From: CAWGXG01 sp963826505
Lineage (GTDB): Bacteria; Chloroflexota; Anaerolineae; Aggregatilineales; Aggregatilineaceae
Direction: 5' to 3'
Length of the DNA: 64,000 nucleotides
Assembly (NCBI GenBank): GCA_963826505.1
Contig: CAWGXG010000005.1
Location: 620,001 to 684,000, forward strand
Shown here: one piece after another, positions 1 to 9,480 of the stretch
How the letters are laid out: every line of letters starts with the position of its first letter
Position numbering within the stretch: the stretch's first letter is position 1
The notes under the pieces: model-generated
Seen by the model: only the letters and a program-made list of their open reading frames with translations
Databases searched by the model: none
Told to the model about the DNA's origin: nothing
Program-made: the position numbers and the translations under genes

Positions 1-1
1 C

Positions 2-1308
2 AGCGAGATTACGTTCACCCTCAACGAAGGTCTGACCTGCCAGGATGGCGAGCCGCTGACGGCTGAAGACGTGGTTTACACCTTCGAACGCGCCGCCGAC
101 CCGGCCAACGCGTTCACGGGTAACACCCCCGGCTTCGTCTTCGCTTCCATCGCATACAAGGGTGCACGCGTTGACAGCGAGCTGGAAGCCACCATCATCA
201 TGGAGCGCTATCAGTCCATCGCGTTGGGCCTGATCGCCGAAGTCCACATCCACTGCAAGGATTCGTACGCAGAAGATGAGCCTGGAAGAGGCGGCGAGCC
301 ATCCGATCGGCTCCGGCCCCTACAAGTTCGTGGAATGGGTCAAAGACGATTACCTGTTGATGGAAAAGTGGACTGATTTCAAGCTGCGCGATCCTTACTT
401 CGACCGCATCGTTTGGCGCGTCATTCCCGAAGCTTCGACCCGTACGGCTGAGCTCATCGCCGGTAATGTCGACATCATCACCAACGTCAACCCCGATCAG
501 ATTTCCGTGGTCAACAGCTCCGACACGGCCACAGTCGATACCCGTGGAAGGGTTGCGCCGTATCTTCGTCGGCTTCAACCTGACCGACAACTTCCAGACC
601 GAATGCGCGGCCGCCATCAAGCAGACCGATGTCCGTGTCGCGCTGCAATACGCGGTCGATGTCCCGACCATCTGCGATGCGCTGTTGGGCACACCCTGCA
701 CGCGCGCAACCGGTCCGGTCAACTCGCCTTATGATGATCCAAGTCTCACGCCCTACCCGTACGATCCCGCCAAGGCCGAAGAACTGTTGGACGCTGCCGG
801 ATACCCGCGCGGATCTGACGGCACTCGCCTCGAATGCAACCTGATGGCTGGGCGCGATCGTTACTTGAACGATGTCAACGTCGTGCTGTCGATCTGCCAG
901 TACCTGGACGACATCGGCGTCAAGACCAACTGCGATCTGATGGACTTCCGCGCGGAATTCATCCCGCTGCTGACCTCTCAGGAAGCCGGTGAAATGTACT
1001 TCGTCGGCTCGGGCGGCGGTAACTGGAATGCGCTGTACGAAATGGCGGACTTCGCCAGCGAAACCTCGAACCCGAACTATGGCTTCTGGTCCAATCCGGA
1101 ATGGTTCGATCGGTGGCGCAGCCTGGCCGATATCCGTGACCCAGAGCAGGAACGCCAGGTCGTCCTGGAAATGCTCGAGGTCTTCTACAACGATCCGCCG
1201 TGGCTCATGCTCTACATGCAGCCGGACTTCTACGGCGTCAGCAATCGTCTGGACTGGCAGCCGCTGCGTGACGAACGCGTGATCACGCTCAGTGCCACCC
1301 TGAAATAA
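2..1308 (+). CDS. ABC importer substrate-binding protein, family 5 (peptide/oligosaccharide type), 5'-truncated and frameshifted
   Basis: Extracytoplasmic binding protein of the DppA/OppA fold, expected to capture a peptide or similar solute for the two permeases just downstream. The gene enters the window without its start. The opening residues match the family block in which a hydrophobic strand leads into TAEDVVYTFERA. The SGPYKFVEW block follows, and the C-terminal block with YPYDPAKAEELLDAAGYP and a PPWLMLY strand is intact. The reading frame changes twice, near 270-276 and near 540-555, while residue conservation continues straight across each break. These are therefore small indels in one gene, not separate genes. 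They could be sequence errors or a young pseudogene. A perfect palindrome follows the stop codon. Confidence 0.85.
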
Positions 1309-1331
1309 CCTGCTGGCTTACGGCCATCGCT

Positions 1332-1357
1332 GGGGCATGCGCGTACGCGCATGCCCC
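1332..1357. terminator. Perfect 26-bp palindrome after the binding-protein gene
   Basis: The half-site GGGGCATGCGCGT is followed immediately by its exact reverse complement, giving a 13-bp stem with no unpaired loop. There is no T-run after it, so it is more likely an RNA stabiliser or attenuator between the binding-protein and permease genes than a full terminator. Hairpins occupy the same position after all five binding-protein genes in this window. Confidence 0.5.
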
Positions 1358-1399
1358 GTTCTCATGATATGTTCTGGGTGACCCGAAGAGAAAAGACTC

Positions 1400-2380
1400 A
1401 TGAGCGCTTACCTCATACGCCGATTTTTTCAGTCCCTCATCGTCATTTTCGGTGTGACGCTGTTCTCCTTTTTTTCGTTACACCTGGCGGGTGATCCGAC
1501 TCTGCTGTATGTCAACGAGCGGGCCAGTAATGAGGAAATCCAAAATACGCGGCATAAACTCGGCTTCGATCGCCCGTTGTACGAGCAGTACATTGATTTT
1601 CTGGTTAGGATGGGCCACGGGGATTTTGGCAAATCGCTGGTGACCAAAACGCCTGCCCTGGACCTGATCAAAGACCGCCTGCCCGCGACGATCGAACTGC
1701 ACTCTGTTCTCGATGATTATCGCTACGCTGCTGTCCATCCCGATCGGACTTGTTCGCCGCCACGAAACGGGGTACCGCCTACGACGGCGGGATCATGATG
1801 TTCGCCATCTTCGGGCAGTCCATGCCCAGTTTCTGGTTAGGCATCATGTTGATGTTGTATGTCGGCCTCAACCTGAAGCTGCTGCCCATATCCGGGCATG
1901 TGCCGCTGATCGATCCCCTGCTGAAGGGCGATTTCAGCACGTTTTACCATAACATTCCCGGCGCGCTCAAGCACCTGATTCTTCCCGGCATTACGATCGG
2001 CATGTTTTCGCTGTCGCGCAACGCGCGACTGATCCGGTCCTCGATGCTGGAAATCCTGGCCCTGGATTACGTCCGCACGGCGCGCGCCAAAGGACTGCGC
2101 GAGCGGAACGTGATCATCAGGCATGCTTTTCGCAACGCGCTGATTCCGTTCATCACGATCCTTGGGCTGGAATTCGGGTTCTTGCTCAGCGGCGTGGTCG
2201 TAGTCGAGACCGTATTTTCATGGCCCGGAGTCGGACGGCTGGCGTTCAACTCGATCAACCAGCGTGATATTCCGGTGGTCCAGGCGACGGTCGTGATCTT
2301 CTCCTTTCATGTTCGTTGGACTGAACTTGGTCGTTGATTTGTTGTATGCGCGCCTTGATCCGCGCGTTCGCTTGAGTTAA
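1400..2380 (+). CDS. ABC importer permease, DppB/OppB type, with three frameshifts
   Basis: Inner-membrane permease of a peptide-type importer. The N-terminus (SAYLIRRFFQSLIVIFGVTL) is the usual first membrane segment of the DppB family. The EAA-type cytoplasmic loop for the ATPase is visible as DYVRTARAKGLRERNV, followed by RNALIPFITILGLEFG and FSWPGVGRL. Three frame changes are needed, near 1707, 1750 and 2305. After the last one the expected C-terminus (FVGLNLVVDLLYARLDPRVR) is read to the stop at 2378-2380. Total length, about 326 residues, is normal for the family, so the breaks are single-base indels. No ATPase gene for this importer is present. Confidence 0.8.
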
Positions 2381-2396
2381 CCAATGGACTTTACCT

Positions 2397-3349
2397 ATGG
2401 CTAAAGAAACCCCTCTTTCCTCCCCCGGAGAGAACGCGACTACCTCAGGTGATCTCGCTTCAGGTTCCGAAACCCGAAGTCTCGGCCTGGCGGCGGGCCA
2501 GGATCAGCCTGATCCGGGCGCGCTGGCCGATTCTGGCGCTGCTGGTGCTGGGGATGGTGACATTCTTTGCGATTTTCGGCCCGCAGGTGGCCCCGAAAGA
2601 CCCCAACCGCTTGACGTTGGTGGCGCGGCTGAAACCACCATTTGAACGCAATAGTCAGGGGGAGATGGAGTATATTTTCGGCACGGATGCCCTGGGGCGC
2701 GATGTGCTGTCGCGGCTGATCTACGGGGCGCGGATCTCGTTGTCGGTCGGATTCGTAGCGGTCGCCATCGGGGGCACGCTCGGCACGTTCCTGGGGTTGA
2801 TGGCAGGCTATTTCGGGGGCCGGATTGACGACATCATCATGCGCCTGGCGGATATTCAGCTGGCCTTTCCCTTCATCTTGCTGGCGATCATGGTGCTGGT
2901 CGTCCTGGGAGCCGGGGTACTCAATCTGGTGCTGGTGCTGGGCTTTGGGCAGTGGGTGACTTACGCCCGCATCGCGCGCGGCGAGACCATCTCCGAGCGC
3001 GAAAAAGAGTACATCGAAGCGGCGCGCAGCATCGGGGCCAGCGACATGACGCATCATGTTCCAGGCGGTGCTGCCCAATATCCTGGCACCCTTGATCGTC
3101 ATCGCATCGTTCAATGTCGCCAGCGTCATTCTGGCCGAAGCGTCGCTGTCCTTCCTGGGGCTGGGCGTCCCGCCGACCGTGCCCACCTGGGGCGCGATGC
3201 TGGCCGAGAGCCGCGACCAACTGCTGGCAAATCGCTGGTGGCTGGCGGTCTTTCCAGGCGTCGCCATCATGCTAACGGTGCTATCCCTCAATATTCTGGG
3301 TGATTGGCTGCGCGACTTCCTGGATCCGCGTCTGCGCGGCACCGTTTAG
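2397..3349 (+). CDS. ABC importer permease, DppC/OppC type, with two frameshifts
   Basis: Second membrane subunit of the peptide-type importer. It shows the signature HPFGTD-like block (IFGTDALGRDVLSRLIYGAR), several membrane helices, the coupling loop EYIEAARSIGASD and the C-terminal LSFLGLGVPPTVPTWGAML motif. The conserved part starts around 2449. The ATG at 2397 lies in another frame, so the start is either a GTG at 2449 or the ATG at 2397 with an indel near 2455. A second indel near 3048 is certain, because family residues continue in the next frame to 3349. It lies 16 bp after the previous permease gene, as expected for one operon. Confidence 0.8.
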
Positions 3350-3372
3350 TCTTTCTACGGAAATGAGATACC

Positions 3373-4758
3373 ATGACGAACACGTTTGTAGGCATTCAAA
3401 TTGGCGCCATCAGTTTTGTGGACGAAGGCGTCGAACCCGTACTAGACCTGTTGCAGGAAAAAGCTGGAGTCAACGCGCTGTTGATTTCAGCGCTGTCGTG
3501 GAGCATCGGTAACGCTGGTCGCGCGACGAATGGCTTCCCCGATCACGGGGTTCAGGAACCCGATAACCTGCAAGGCGGCGCGTTCTACCGCCCCAATCCC
3601 GATTATTACGAAGCCACGTTTCATAAGAAGTTCGCGGCACCCGATCCGCTGGTGGCCGGGTTCGACACGCTGGCCGACGTCATCCCGGCCGCGCGCGCCC
3701 GTGGCATGAACGTTTACACCTACTATTGCGAAACGTCCAGCTCGGCCATTCGCTCGTTGTGGCAGCCCGGCTTCCCACACTTCCTGGATCGGGATCACTG
3801 GGGCAAAGTGGCCACCCGGCCCTCGCTGCTCAATCCGCAATACCGCACCTGGTGGCGTTCGGTGATCGAGGACTGGTTCCAGAATCACGAGCTACGCGGC
3901 ATGCTGTGGGGCGTCGAGCGCCAAAGTCCGCTGATGGACATCTTCCGCGCTGACAGCTCGACCGGCTTCGACGAGTATTTCAAGGCCGAGGCGCGGGCAC
4001 GGGGTATTGACGTGCAGCGCGCCATCGAAGGCTACCGCGAAATCGACCGGTACCTGCGTGGAATCCGGGCGGGCGAGCGTCCACGCGATGGCGTCTTCGT
4101 GACGCTGCTGCGCCACCTGCTGCACCACCCCGAAGTCTTGATGTGGGAGAAAATGTGGTTGGACGCGCACCAGGACTTCTACCACGAGATCGCCGGGCTG
4201 ATCAAGTTCTTCGATCCGGCCAACGAAGTCGGGCTGGGCGTGTGGCAGGTCATCAACACCTATAACCCCTACCTGAAAGCCCAGTACGACGCCGCCGACT
4301 TCGCCGAATATGCCGACTGGCTCAAACCGGTCCTGTACCACACACCCGCCGGGGCGCGCTTCGCCGGATTCGCGGAATCCTGGCAAAAAGGCGTGCTGGC
4401 CGATGCCACGCCGGACGGTGCGTACAACGCGCTCGCGAACGTGCTGGGCCTGGAAGATTTCATCGCGCCGCGCACCGAAGGCGCCATGGCTGGCTTCAAG
4501 CCCGAGTATGTCAAGGGCTGGACCGAAAACCTGCTCGAGGCCACCGGCGGACAGTGTAAAGTCTATCCTGGGATCGGCGCAGGCGTCGGTCACCACGGCG
4601 AAAGCAAGGCGATCACGCCGCAGGAAATCAAAGAAGGGGTGCATGCCGGGTTCGACGGTGGGGCGGCGGGCGTGCTGATTTCGCGCAACTATTCGGAGGC
4701 TGAACTTCGCAATCTGGAAGCCGTCGGCGACGCCCTCAAAGAGCGCGGATTGATCTGA
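3373..4758 (+). CDS. TIM-barrel glycosidase-like protein of unknown function
   Basis: A 461-residue protein with no signal peptide and no membrane segment, so probably cytoplasmic. The alternation of hydrophobic strands and helices, the aromatic-rich blocks (NPQYRTWWRSVIEDWFQN, GMLWGVERQSPLMDIF) and a C-terminal GFDGGAAGVLISRNYSEA segment resemble glycoside-hydrolase-like barrels. I cannot assign it to a numbered family. Acidic residues in the WGVER and CETSS regions are candidates for a catalytic pair, which is inference only. It sits between the importer and a Gfo/Idh/MocA dehydrogenase in an apparent operon, suggesting it acts on the imported compound or an early intermediate. Confidence 0.55.
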   Translation: MTNTFVGIQIGAISFVDEGVEPVLDLLQEKAGVNALLISALSWSIGNAGRATNGFPDHGVQEPDNLQGGAFYRPNPDYYEATFHKKFAAPDPLVAGFDTLADVIPAARARGMNVYTYYCETSSSAIRSLWQPGFPHFLDRDHWGKVATRPSLLNPQYRTWWRSVIEDWFQNHELRGMLWGVERQSPLMDIFRADSSTGFDEYFKAEARARGIDVQRAIEGYREIDRYLRGIRAGERPRDGVFVTLLRHLLHHPEVLMWEKMWLDAHQDFYHEIAGLIKFFDPANEVGLGVWQVINTYNPYLKAQYDAADFAEYADWLKPVLYHTPAGARFAGFAESWQKGVLADATPDGAYNALANVLGLEDFIAPRTEGAMAGFKPEYVKGWTENLLEATGGQCKVYPGIGAGVGHHGESKAITPQEIKEGVHAGFDGGAAGVLISRNYSEAELRNLEAVGDALKERGLI

Positions 4759-4772
4759 TAGAGGAGCCAACC

Positions 4773-5852
4773 ATGACCATCCGAGCTGCCATTATCGGCG
4801 CGAGTTTCGCCCGCGCCGCCTACCTGCCCGCCCTGGCCACGGTGCCCGATGTGGAAGTCGTCGCTATCTCCAGCGCGCGGATGAGCAGCGCGCAGAGCGT
4901 CGCGCAGGCGTTCGGCATCCCGCACGCCTACGACGACTGGCACGCCATGTTCGACAACCACGCGGTCGATCTGATCGGCATCGCCACGCCGACGATCTAC
5001 CACGCGCCGATGGCGCTGGCCGCGCTGGAAGCCGGCGCGCACGTCATCTGCGAGAAGCCGATGGCGATGGATCGCGCCGAAGCCTGGGCCATGCTCGAAA
5101 AAGCGGAGGCGCTGGGCCGCGTCCACATGATCGGGCACGAACTGCGCTTCAACCCCAACCGCCGCAAGATCAAACAGTTAATCGCGGACGGCGCGATCGG
5201 GTCCGTGCGGCACGTCAACATCGTCAATATCTCCGCCACGTGGGGCGATCCTGCCTCGCGCCCGGCGGGTGATTGGTGGTCACTGGCGGACATGGGTGGC
5301 GGACGACTGGGCGCGAATGGGTCGCACCAGATCGACCTGCTGCGCTTCTGGCTGGGCGATCTGGGCGCGATCAACGGACAGTTGGCGACGATGGTGCCGG
5401 ATCGCGTCGACAAGACTACCGGCCAGCCCTGGACCGCCACCGCCGACGACCAGGTCAGCTTTCTGGCGGAGATGCAGAACGGCGCGCTCGCGTCCGTCTT
5501 TTTGAGCGGGGCGGCCCGTCACAGCACGGGTAACCACGTCCAGATTTTCGGCAGCGAGGGCACGATCATGCTGGCTGACGCCGACGAAAAACTACTGGTC
5601 GCGCGCGCGGGGGAGCAGTTCCAGGACATGAGCGAACCCGATCCCAATGCGAGCTTACCGGGCATCGGCAAAGGCATATGGAACGTATCGTTTGTGGGGT
5701 TGATTCACGAGGCCGCCGCCGCCATCCGCGAAGGCCGACAGCCCGCCTGGGGGGCGACCTTCGCCGACGGGCTGAAGTGCCAGCAGGCGATGGACGCCGT
5801 CCGCCAATCCTCACGTGAACGCCGCTGGGTTGCATTGGATCAGGTCGAATAG
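4773..5852 (+). CDS. Gfo/Idh/MocA family NAD(P)-dependent oxidoreductase
   Basis: A 359-residue cytoplasmic dehydrogenase expected to oxidise or reduce a sugar-like hydroxyl with NAD(P). The N-terminal Rossmann fold begins IRAAIIGASFARAAYLP. The glycine pattern is altered (G-A-S-F instead of G-x-G), which is unusual. The family EKP motif is at residues 94-96 and its lysine is the usual proton-relay residue. A MGGGRLGANGSHQIDLLRFW segment supplies the histidine and aspartate of the active site. The start has a GAGGAG ribosome site 5-10 bases upstream, 14 bp after the previous stop. The substrate cannot be read from the sequence. Confidence 0.85.
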   Translation: MTIRAAIIGASFARAAYLPALATVPDVEVVAISSARMSSAQSVAQAFGIPHAYDDWHAMFDNHAVDLIGIATPTIYHAPMALAALEAGAHVICEKPMAMDRAEAWAMLEKAEALGRVHMIGHELRFNPNRRKIKQLIADGAIGSVRHVNIVNISATWGDPASRPAGDWWSLADMGGGRLGANGSHQIDLLRFWLGDLGAINGQLATMVPDRVDKTTGQPWTATADDQVSFLAEMQNGALASVFLSGAARHSTGNHVQIFGSEGTIMLADADEKLLVARAGEQFQDMSEPDPNASLPGIGKGIWNVSFVGLIHEAAAAIREGRQPAWGATFADGLKCQQAMDAVRQSSRERRWVALDQVE

Positions 5853-5870
5853 ACAGGACACGCCAAAAGA

Positions 5871-7031
5871 ATGACCATCGACAAATATCTTTCTGCACGC
5901 GCGCAGCGCGTACGCGGCTCGCTGGGCAGGCAAACGTCGGTCCCGATTCCGGGCCTGATCAATCTCGGCAGCGGCACGCCCGACTTTGTGCCCCCATCCA
6001 ACGTCTTTGACGCCATGCGCGACGCCATTAGCGCGCAGCAAGTCCAGTACACGGCCTGGACCGGCATCCCGCCCCTGCGCGCGGCGATTGCCGAAAAACT
6101 GGCGCGCGATAACGGCCTCACCGTCGATCCCGACTCCGAGATCATCGTCACGTCCGGGGCGCAGGAAGCGCTGATGGTCACGCTGATGACGCTGCTCGAT
6201 CCCGGCGACAACGCGCTAACCCCCTCCCCGCACTACGACGAATACACACGCGACGCCAACATTCTGGGCGGGACGCTGATCCCGGTCGCCACCACACCGG
6301 AATCGAACTTCACGATCGACGTGGCCGATCTGGAAGCGGCGATTACGCCGCGCACTAAGGCGCTAGTCATCGTGACGCCCAACAACCCCACCGGCACCGT
6401 GCTGCCCGCGTCGACCCTGGGCGACATCGCGGCACTGGCGCAGCAGCGCGATCTGATGGTCGTGTCGGACGAAATCTACGAATACTACGTATTCGACGGG
6501 CACCGCCATATCAGCCTGGCGACACTACCCGGCATGCGCGAGCGCACGATCACGATCAACAGCTTCTCGAAAAGCTTCGGCATGACCGGTCTGCGCCTGG
6601 GCTATATCGCGGCTCCCGCGTCGTTCATCGAAGCGATGCTGCCCTTCCACCACGCCATGATGATCTGCGCCAACACCGTCGCCCAGCACGGGGGATTGGC
6701 CGCCATCAGCCAGCCGCGCGACTGGTTCGCGGATATTCTGGCCGAATACGACCGCCGCCGCCGCGCGTGGATGGAGGTCCTGGATCAAATCCCCCTGCCG
6801 TACAGCAAACCGCAGGGCGCGTACTACGTCTTCATCGACATTCGCCCCACCGGTCTGACCAGCGCGGAATTCGTCAACCGGGCGCGCGAGGAAGCGCGGC
6901 TGGTCTTCCAGCCGGGCACCATCGGCGGCGGCGCGGGCGAAGGCTTCATTCGCGGTGCGCTGACCAAGGGCTCGCCGGAATTCGAAGAAGGTCTTGAGCG
7001 TTTTCAGGCATTTGTGAGAAAGCTGCTATAG
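5871..7031 (+). CDS. PLP-dependent aminotransferase, class I/II
   Basis: A 386-residue fold-type I aminotransferase. The NNPTG motif is at residues 171-175, the cofactor-binding aspartate is in SDEIY (D200), the Schiff-base lysine is K234 in SFSKSFGMTGLRLGY, and a C-terminal IRGALTKG segment carries the arginine that binds the substrate carboxylate. It would move an amino group between an amino acid and a 2-oxo acid. The length is normal and all catalytic residues are present. Its position between a Gfo dehydrogenase and an SDR in a tight operon suggests that the compound degraded here carries, or acquires, an amino group. Aspartate aminotransferase-like activity is the default alternative. 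Confidence 0.88.
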   Translation: MTIDKYLSARAQRVRGSLGRQTSVPIPGLINLGSGTPDFVPPSNVFDAMRDAISAQQVQYTAWTGIPPLRAAIAEKLARDNGLTVDPDSEIIVTSGAQEALMVTLMTLLDPGDNALTPSPHYDEYTRDANILGGTLIPVATTPESNFTIDVADLEAAITPRTKALVIVTPNNPTGTVLPASTLGDIAALAQQRDLMVVSDEIYEYYVFDGHRHISLATLPGMRERTITINSFSKSFGMTGLRLGYIAAPASFIEAMLPFHHAMMICANTVAQHGGLAAISQPRDWFADILAEYDRRRRAWMEVLDQIPLPYSKPQGAYYVFIDIRPTGLTSAEFVNRAREEARLVFQPGTIGGGAGEGFIRGALTKGSPEFEEGLERFQAFVRKLL

Positions 7032-7033
7032 CC

Positions 7034-7768
7034 ATGGAAGATTTGACCGGCGCGTTTGGAATTGTCACCGGGGCAGCCCAGGGATTGGGGTATGCCATCG
7101 CCAAAGCGTATGTGCAAGCGGGGATGCGTGTCGCGTTGATGGACGTCAAGCAGGAAGCGCTGAACCAAGTCGCTACCGAACTGTCACACGCGGGCGGCGA
7201 CTGCCTGCCGATCGCGGTCGATCTGTCCGACGGAAACGACACGCGGCGCGCAGTCGGGCAGGCGCTCGATCACTACGGCACGCCGCGCGTCCTGGTGCAC
7301 AACGCCGCGCTGCTCATCAACCGCCCCTTGCTTGAAATCACGTTGGCGGACTGGCAGCGCGAGTTGAATGTGGGCGTCCAGGCGGCATTCCTGCTCACGC
7401 AGGCGGTCTGGTCGCTGATGGCCGACGCCGGGCGCGGCAGCATCGTCTATGTGTCATCTATGTCGGGCATCAAGGGTTTCATGGACGAGAGCGTCTACTG
7501 CACGTCAAAACACGGGTTGGAAGGCTTCATGAAATGCATGGCGATGGAGGGCCAGCCACATAACATCGCGGTCAATACCATCACGCCCGGCATGTACATG
7601 AAAACGCCCATGTCCGCGCGCAACTACTCGGACGAACTCAAGCAGAAATGGATCGATCCGATCCTGCTGACACCGGCTTTCGTCTTTTTGGCTAGACAGG
7701 ATGCGTCCGGCGTAACGGGCCAGCGTCTGAACGCCTGGGAGTTGTCGCAGCCCGGAGCAGGCTACTAG
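7034..7768 (+). CDS. Short-chain dehydrogenase/reductase (SDR)
   Basis: A classical 244-residue SDR. The NAD(P)-binding TGAAQGLG motif is at residues 12-19, the structural NAA is at 90-92, and the catalytic serine lies in YVSSMSG at about 142, with Y155 and K159 in YCTSK. An aspartate (MDVKQ) at the end of the second strand favours NAD over NADP. The gene starts two bases after the aminotransferase stop, so translation is probably coupled. It would interconvert an alcohol and a ketone in the pathway served by this operon. The specific substrate is not visible. Confidence 0.9.
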   Translation: MEDLTGAFGIVTGAAQGLGYAIAKAYVQAGMRVALMDVKQEALNQVATELSHAGGDCLPIAVDLSDGNDTRRAVGQALDHYGTPRVLVHNAALLINRPLLEITLADWQRELNVGVQAAFLLTQAVWSLMADAGRGSIVYVSSMSGIKGFMDESVYCTSKHGLEGFMKCMAMEGQPHNIAVNTITPGMYMKTPMSARNYSDELKQKWIDPILLTPAFVFLARQDASGVTGQRLNAWELSQPGAGY

Positions 7769-7785
7769 AACGGTGAGGTAACGCC

Positions 7786-9135
7786 ATGCAAGACATATAC
7801 GCGTATATTGACGCGCACGCGGATGAGTACGTACGGGACCTGCAAACGCTGGTGCGCCAGCCGAGCATCTCCGCCCAGGGCATCGGCCTACACGAATGCG
7901 CTGACCTGGTGCTGAAGATGATGCAGCACGACGGGCTGGACGCGCATTTGCACCCATTGGACGGCGGTCCGCCTGTCATCACCGGCCACATGACCACGCC
8001 CCACTCCCAGCGCACCATGCTGTGTTACGCGCACTACGACGTGCAGCCGCCGGAACCGCTCGACGCCTGGACTTACGGCGGGCCGTGGTCGGCGGAAATC
8101 GTCGACGGCGTAATGTATGGACGCGGGTGCAGCGATAACAAGAGCGGCATCCTGGCGTTCACCAAGGCGGCGCAGGCCCTTCTGCGCGTGCGCGGCGAAC
8201 TGCCCGTCAATCTCAAGTTCATCTTCGAGGGCGAGGAAGAGATCGGCAGCGTGCATCTCGGCCCGTGGGTGGAGAAACACACGGCACTGCTCGAAGCCGA
8301 CGGCATGCACTGCCTGGATGGCCCCGTTGACGCCAGCACCGATCTGCCGGATGTAGACCTGGGGTTGAAATCCGTGCTGTTCGCAGAGTTCATCGCGCGC
8401 GGTGCAAATTCGGATATCCATTCGCTGAACTTCCCGCTGCTGCCCGCGCCCGTCTGGGATCTGGTGCGTGCGCTCAACACGATCATGGACGAGAATCGCC
8501 ATATTCTGATCGACGGTTGGTACGACGGATTGTACGCGCTGCAGGATGAGGATTACGCCCAGCTTGAGGAGAAATTGCAGCGGGTCGACCTTGACGATCT
8601 CAAGCGCGAATGGGGCATTTCGGAATTCGCCCTGGGGCGCGATGGTATCGACGCCCTGCGCGCCCGCGCCTACGAACCGACGGCCAACATCGCCGGAATC
8701 GTGGGGGGATACACTGGTCATGGTTCCAAGACGATCGTACCCAACGAAGCCCGCGCCAAGATGGACTTCCGCCTGCCGCCTAACCTCAATCCGCAAGAGG
8801 CCATGCGAAAGCTGCGCGCCCATCTCGACCGGCACGGATTCGGCCACATCGAAGTGAAATTCGAAGCGACTGCCGAGCCACCCTACAAAATCTCCGCCAA
8901 GGAACCCATGGCGCAGGCGGTCATCGCCGCCGCGACCAAGCTGTACGGTGTGCCACCCATTGTCAACGGCGTCTCCGCCGAGGGGACTATTCTCAAGCAC
9001 GTGTGGATTCCGTGCGTTCTGACCGGGTTTGCCTCGGCAGGGGCCAATCTCCACGCGCCAAACGAGAATATCCGCATCGATCATTACATCCAGGGCATCA
9101 AATACGCGGCGACCATCATGCAGGAATTCGCGTAA
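7786..9135 (+). CDS. M20 family metallopeptidase/dipeptidase
   Basis: A 449-residue zinc-dependent amide hydrolase of the ArgE/DapE/dipeptidase group. Metal-binding residues are recognisable: H83 and D85 in CYAHYDVQP, D117 in GRGCSDNKSG, the catalytic and metal glutamates in FEGEEEIGS near 148-155, and a late histidine in ANLHAPNENI. A dimerisation domain lies in the middle. It likely splits a dipeptide or N-acyl amino acid inside the cell. It is the last gene of the leftmost operon and a GAGG ribosome site precedes the ATG. The strong hairpin at 9226-9271 probably ends the transcript. Confidence 0.88.
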   Translation: MQDIYAYIDAHADEYVRDLQTLVRQPSISAQGIGLHECADLVLKMMQHDGLDAHLHPLDGGPPVITGHMTTPHSQRTMLCYAHYDVQPPEPLDAWTYGGPWSAEIVDGVMYGRGCSDNKSGILAFTKAAQALLRVRGELPVNLKFIFEGEEEIGSVHLGPWVEKHTALLEADGMHCLDGPVDASTDLPDVDLGLKSVLFAEFIARGANSDIHSLNFPLLPAPVWDLVRALNTIMDENRHILIDGWYDGLYALQDEDYAQLEEKLQRVDLDDLKREWGISEFALGRDGIDALRARAYEPTANIAGIVGGYTGHGSKTIVPNEARAKMDFRLPPNLNPQEAMRKLRAHLDRHGFGHIEVKFEATAEPPYKISAKEPMAQAVIAAATKLYGVPPIVNGVSAEGTILKHVWIPCVLTGFASAGANLHAPNENIRIDHYIQGIKYAATIMQEFA

Positions 9136-9225
9136 CTGGCAGGCTCGCAACAGTCATGGCAAATGGCCGCCGTAGGAATGTCGCGGCGGCGCGCCAACCA
9201 TAACAGTTCCTCGATCTGGTAGGAC

Positions 9226-9271
9226 GGGGGCGGCTTCACCTTTTCGCACAGAGTGGGTGAAGCCGCTCCCC
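9226..9271. terminator. Hairpin ending the leftmost operon
   Basis: GCGGCTTCACC at 9230-9240 pairs exactly with GGTGAAGCCGC at 9256-9266, and flanking G and C runs extend the stem with one bulge. A long T-run is missing, so termination strength is uncertain. It sits in the 345-bp gap between the M20 gene and the iron permease. Besides the promoter and Fur-type box listed next, I see no gene in that gap. Confidence 0.5.
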
Positions 9272-9353
9272 GCTTTACGGCCCCGCATGAAAGTTCAACC
9301 GGGTTGAAATTTCAGTTTCGACGCGTATGCATGCCCAACTAAACACCGAGGGC

Positions 9354-9382
9354 TTGTTTCTCAGTTTCCCCTACGGTTTAAT
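9354..9382 (+). promoter_or_regulatory. Putative promoter of the iron permease gene
   Basis: A TTGTTT -35 element (9354-9359), a 17-base spacer and a TTTAAT -10 element (9377-9382) place the transcription start at about 9389. That is directly at the edge of the Fur-type box, a typical repressor geometry. Confidence 0.5.
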
Positions 9383-9389
9383 AAGTAAT

Positions 9390-9404
9390 TGAGAATGATT
9401 CTCA
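9390..9404. promoter_or_regulatory. Fur-type box (7-1-7 inverted repeat)
   Basis: TGAGAATGATTCTCA is a perfect 7-1-7 inverted repeat and closely fits the Fur consensus TGATAAT-N-ATTATCA. It lies 77 bases before the start of an FTR1 iron permease and over the predicted transcription start, so iron-dependent repression is the natural reading. The only iron-type regulator in the window is of the DtxR family, which normally uses a different operator, so the cognate regulator is open. Confidence 0.75.
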
Positions 9405-9480
9405 TTAACGGATACGCGCCCGGTCTGCCAGCCCAACCCGGAATCGCAACAAACGACGAGAATTGCACAAGGAGATTTAC

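Noticed and set aside
2440..3342. 300-codon minus-strand open frame in the OppC region
   Set aside because: The permease motifs on the plus strand explain this stretch despite its frameshifts.
7888..9150. 420-codon minus-strand open frame opposite the M20 gene
   Set aside because: The plus-strand product carries all M20 metal ligands; the opposite product has none of any family and no ribosome site.
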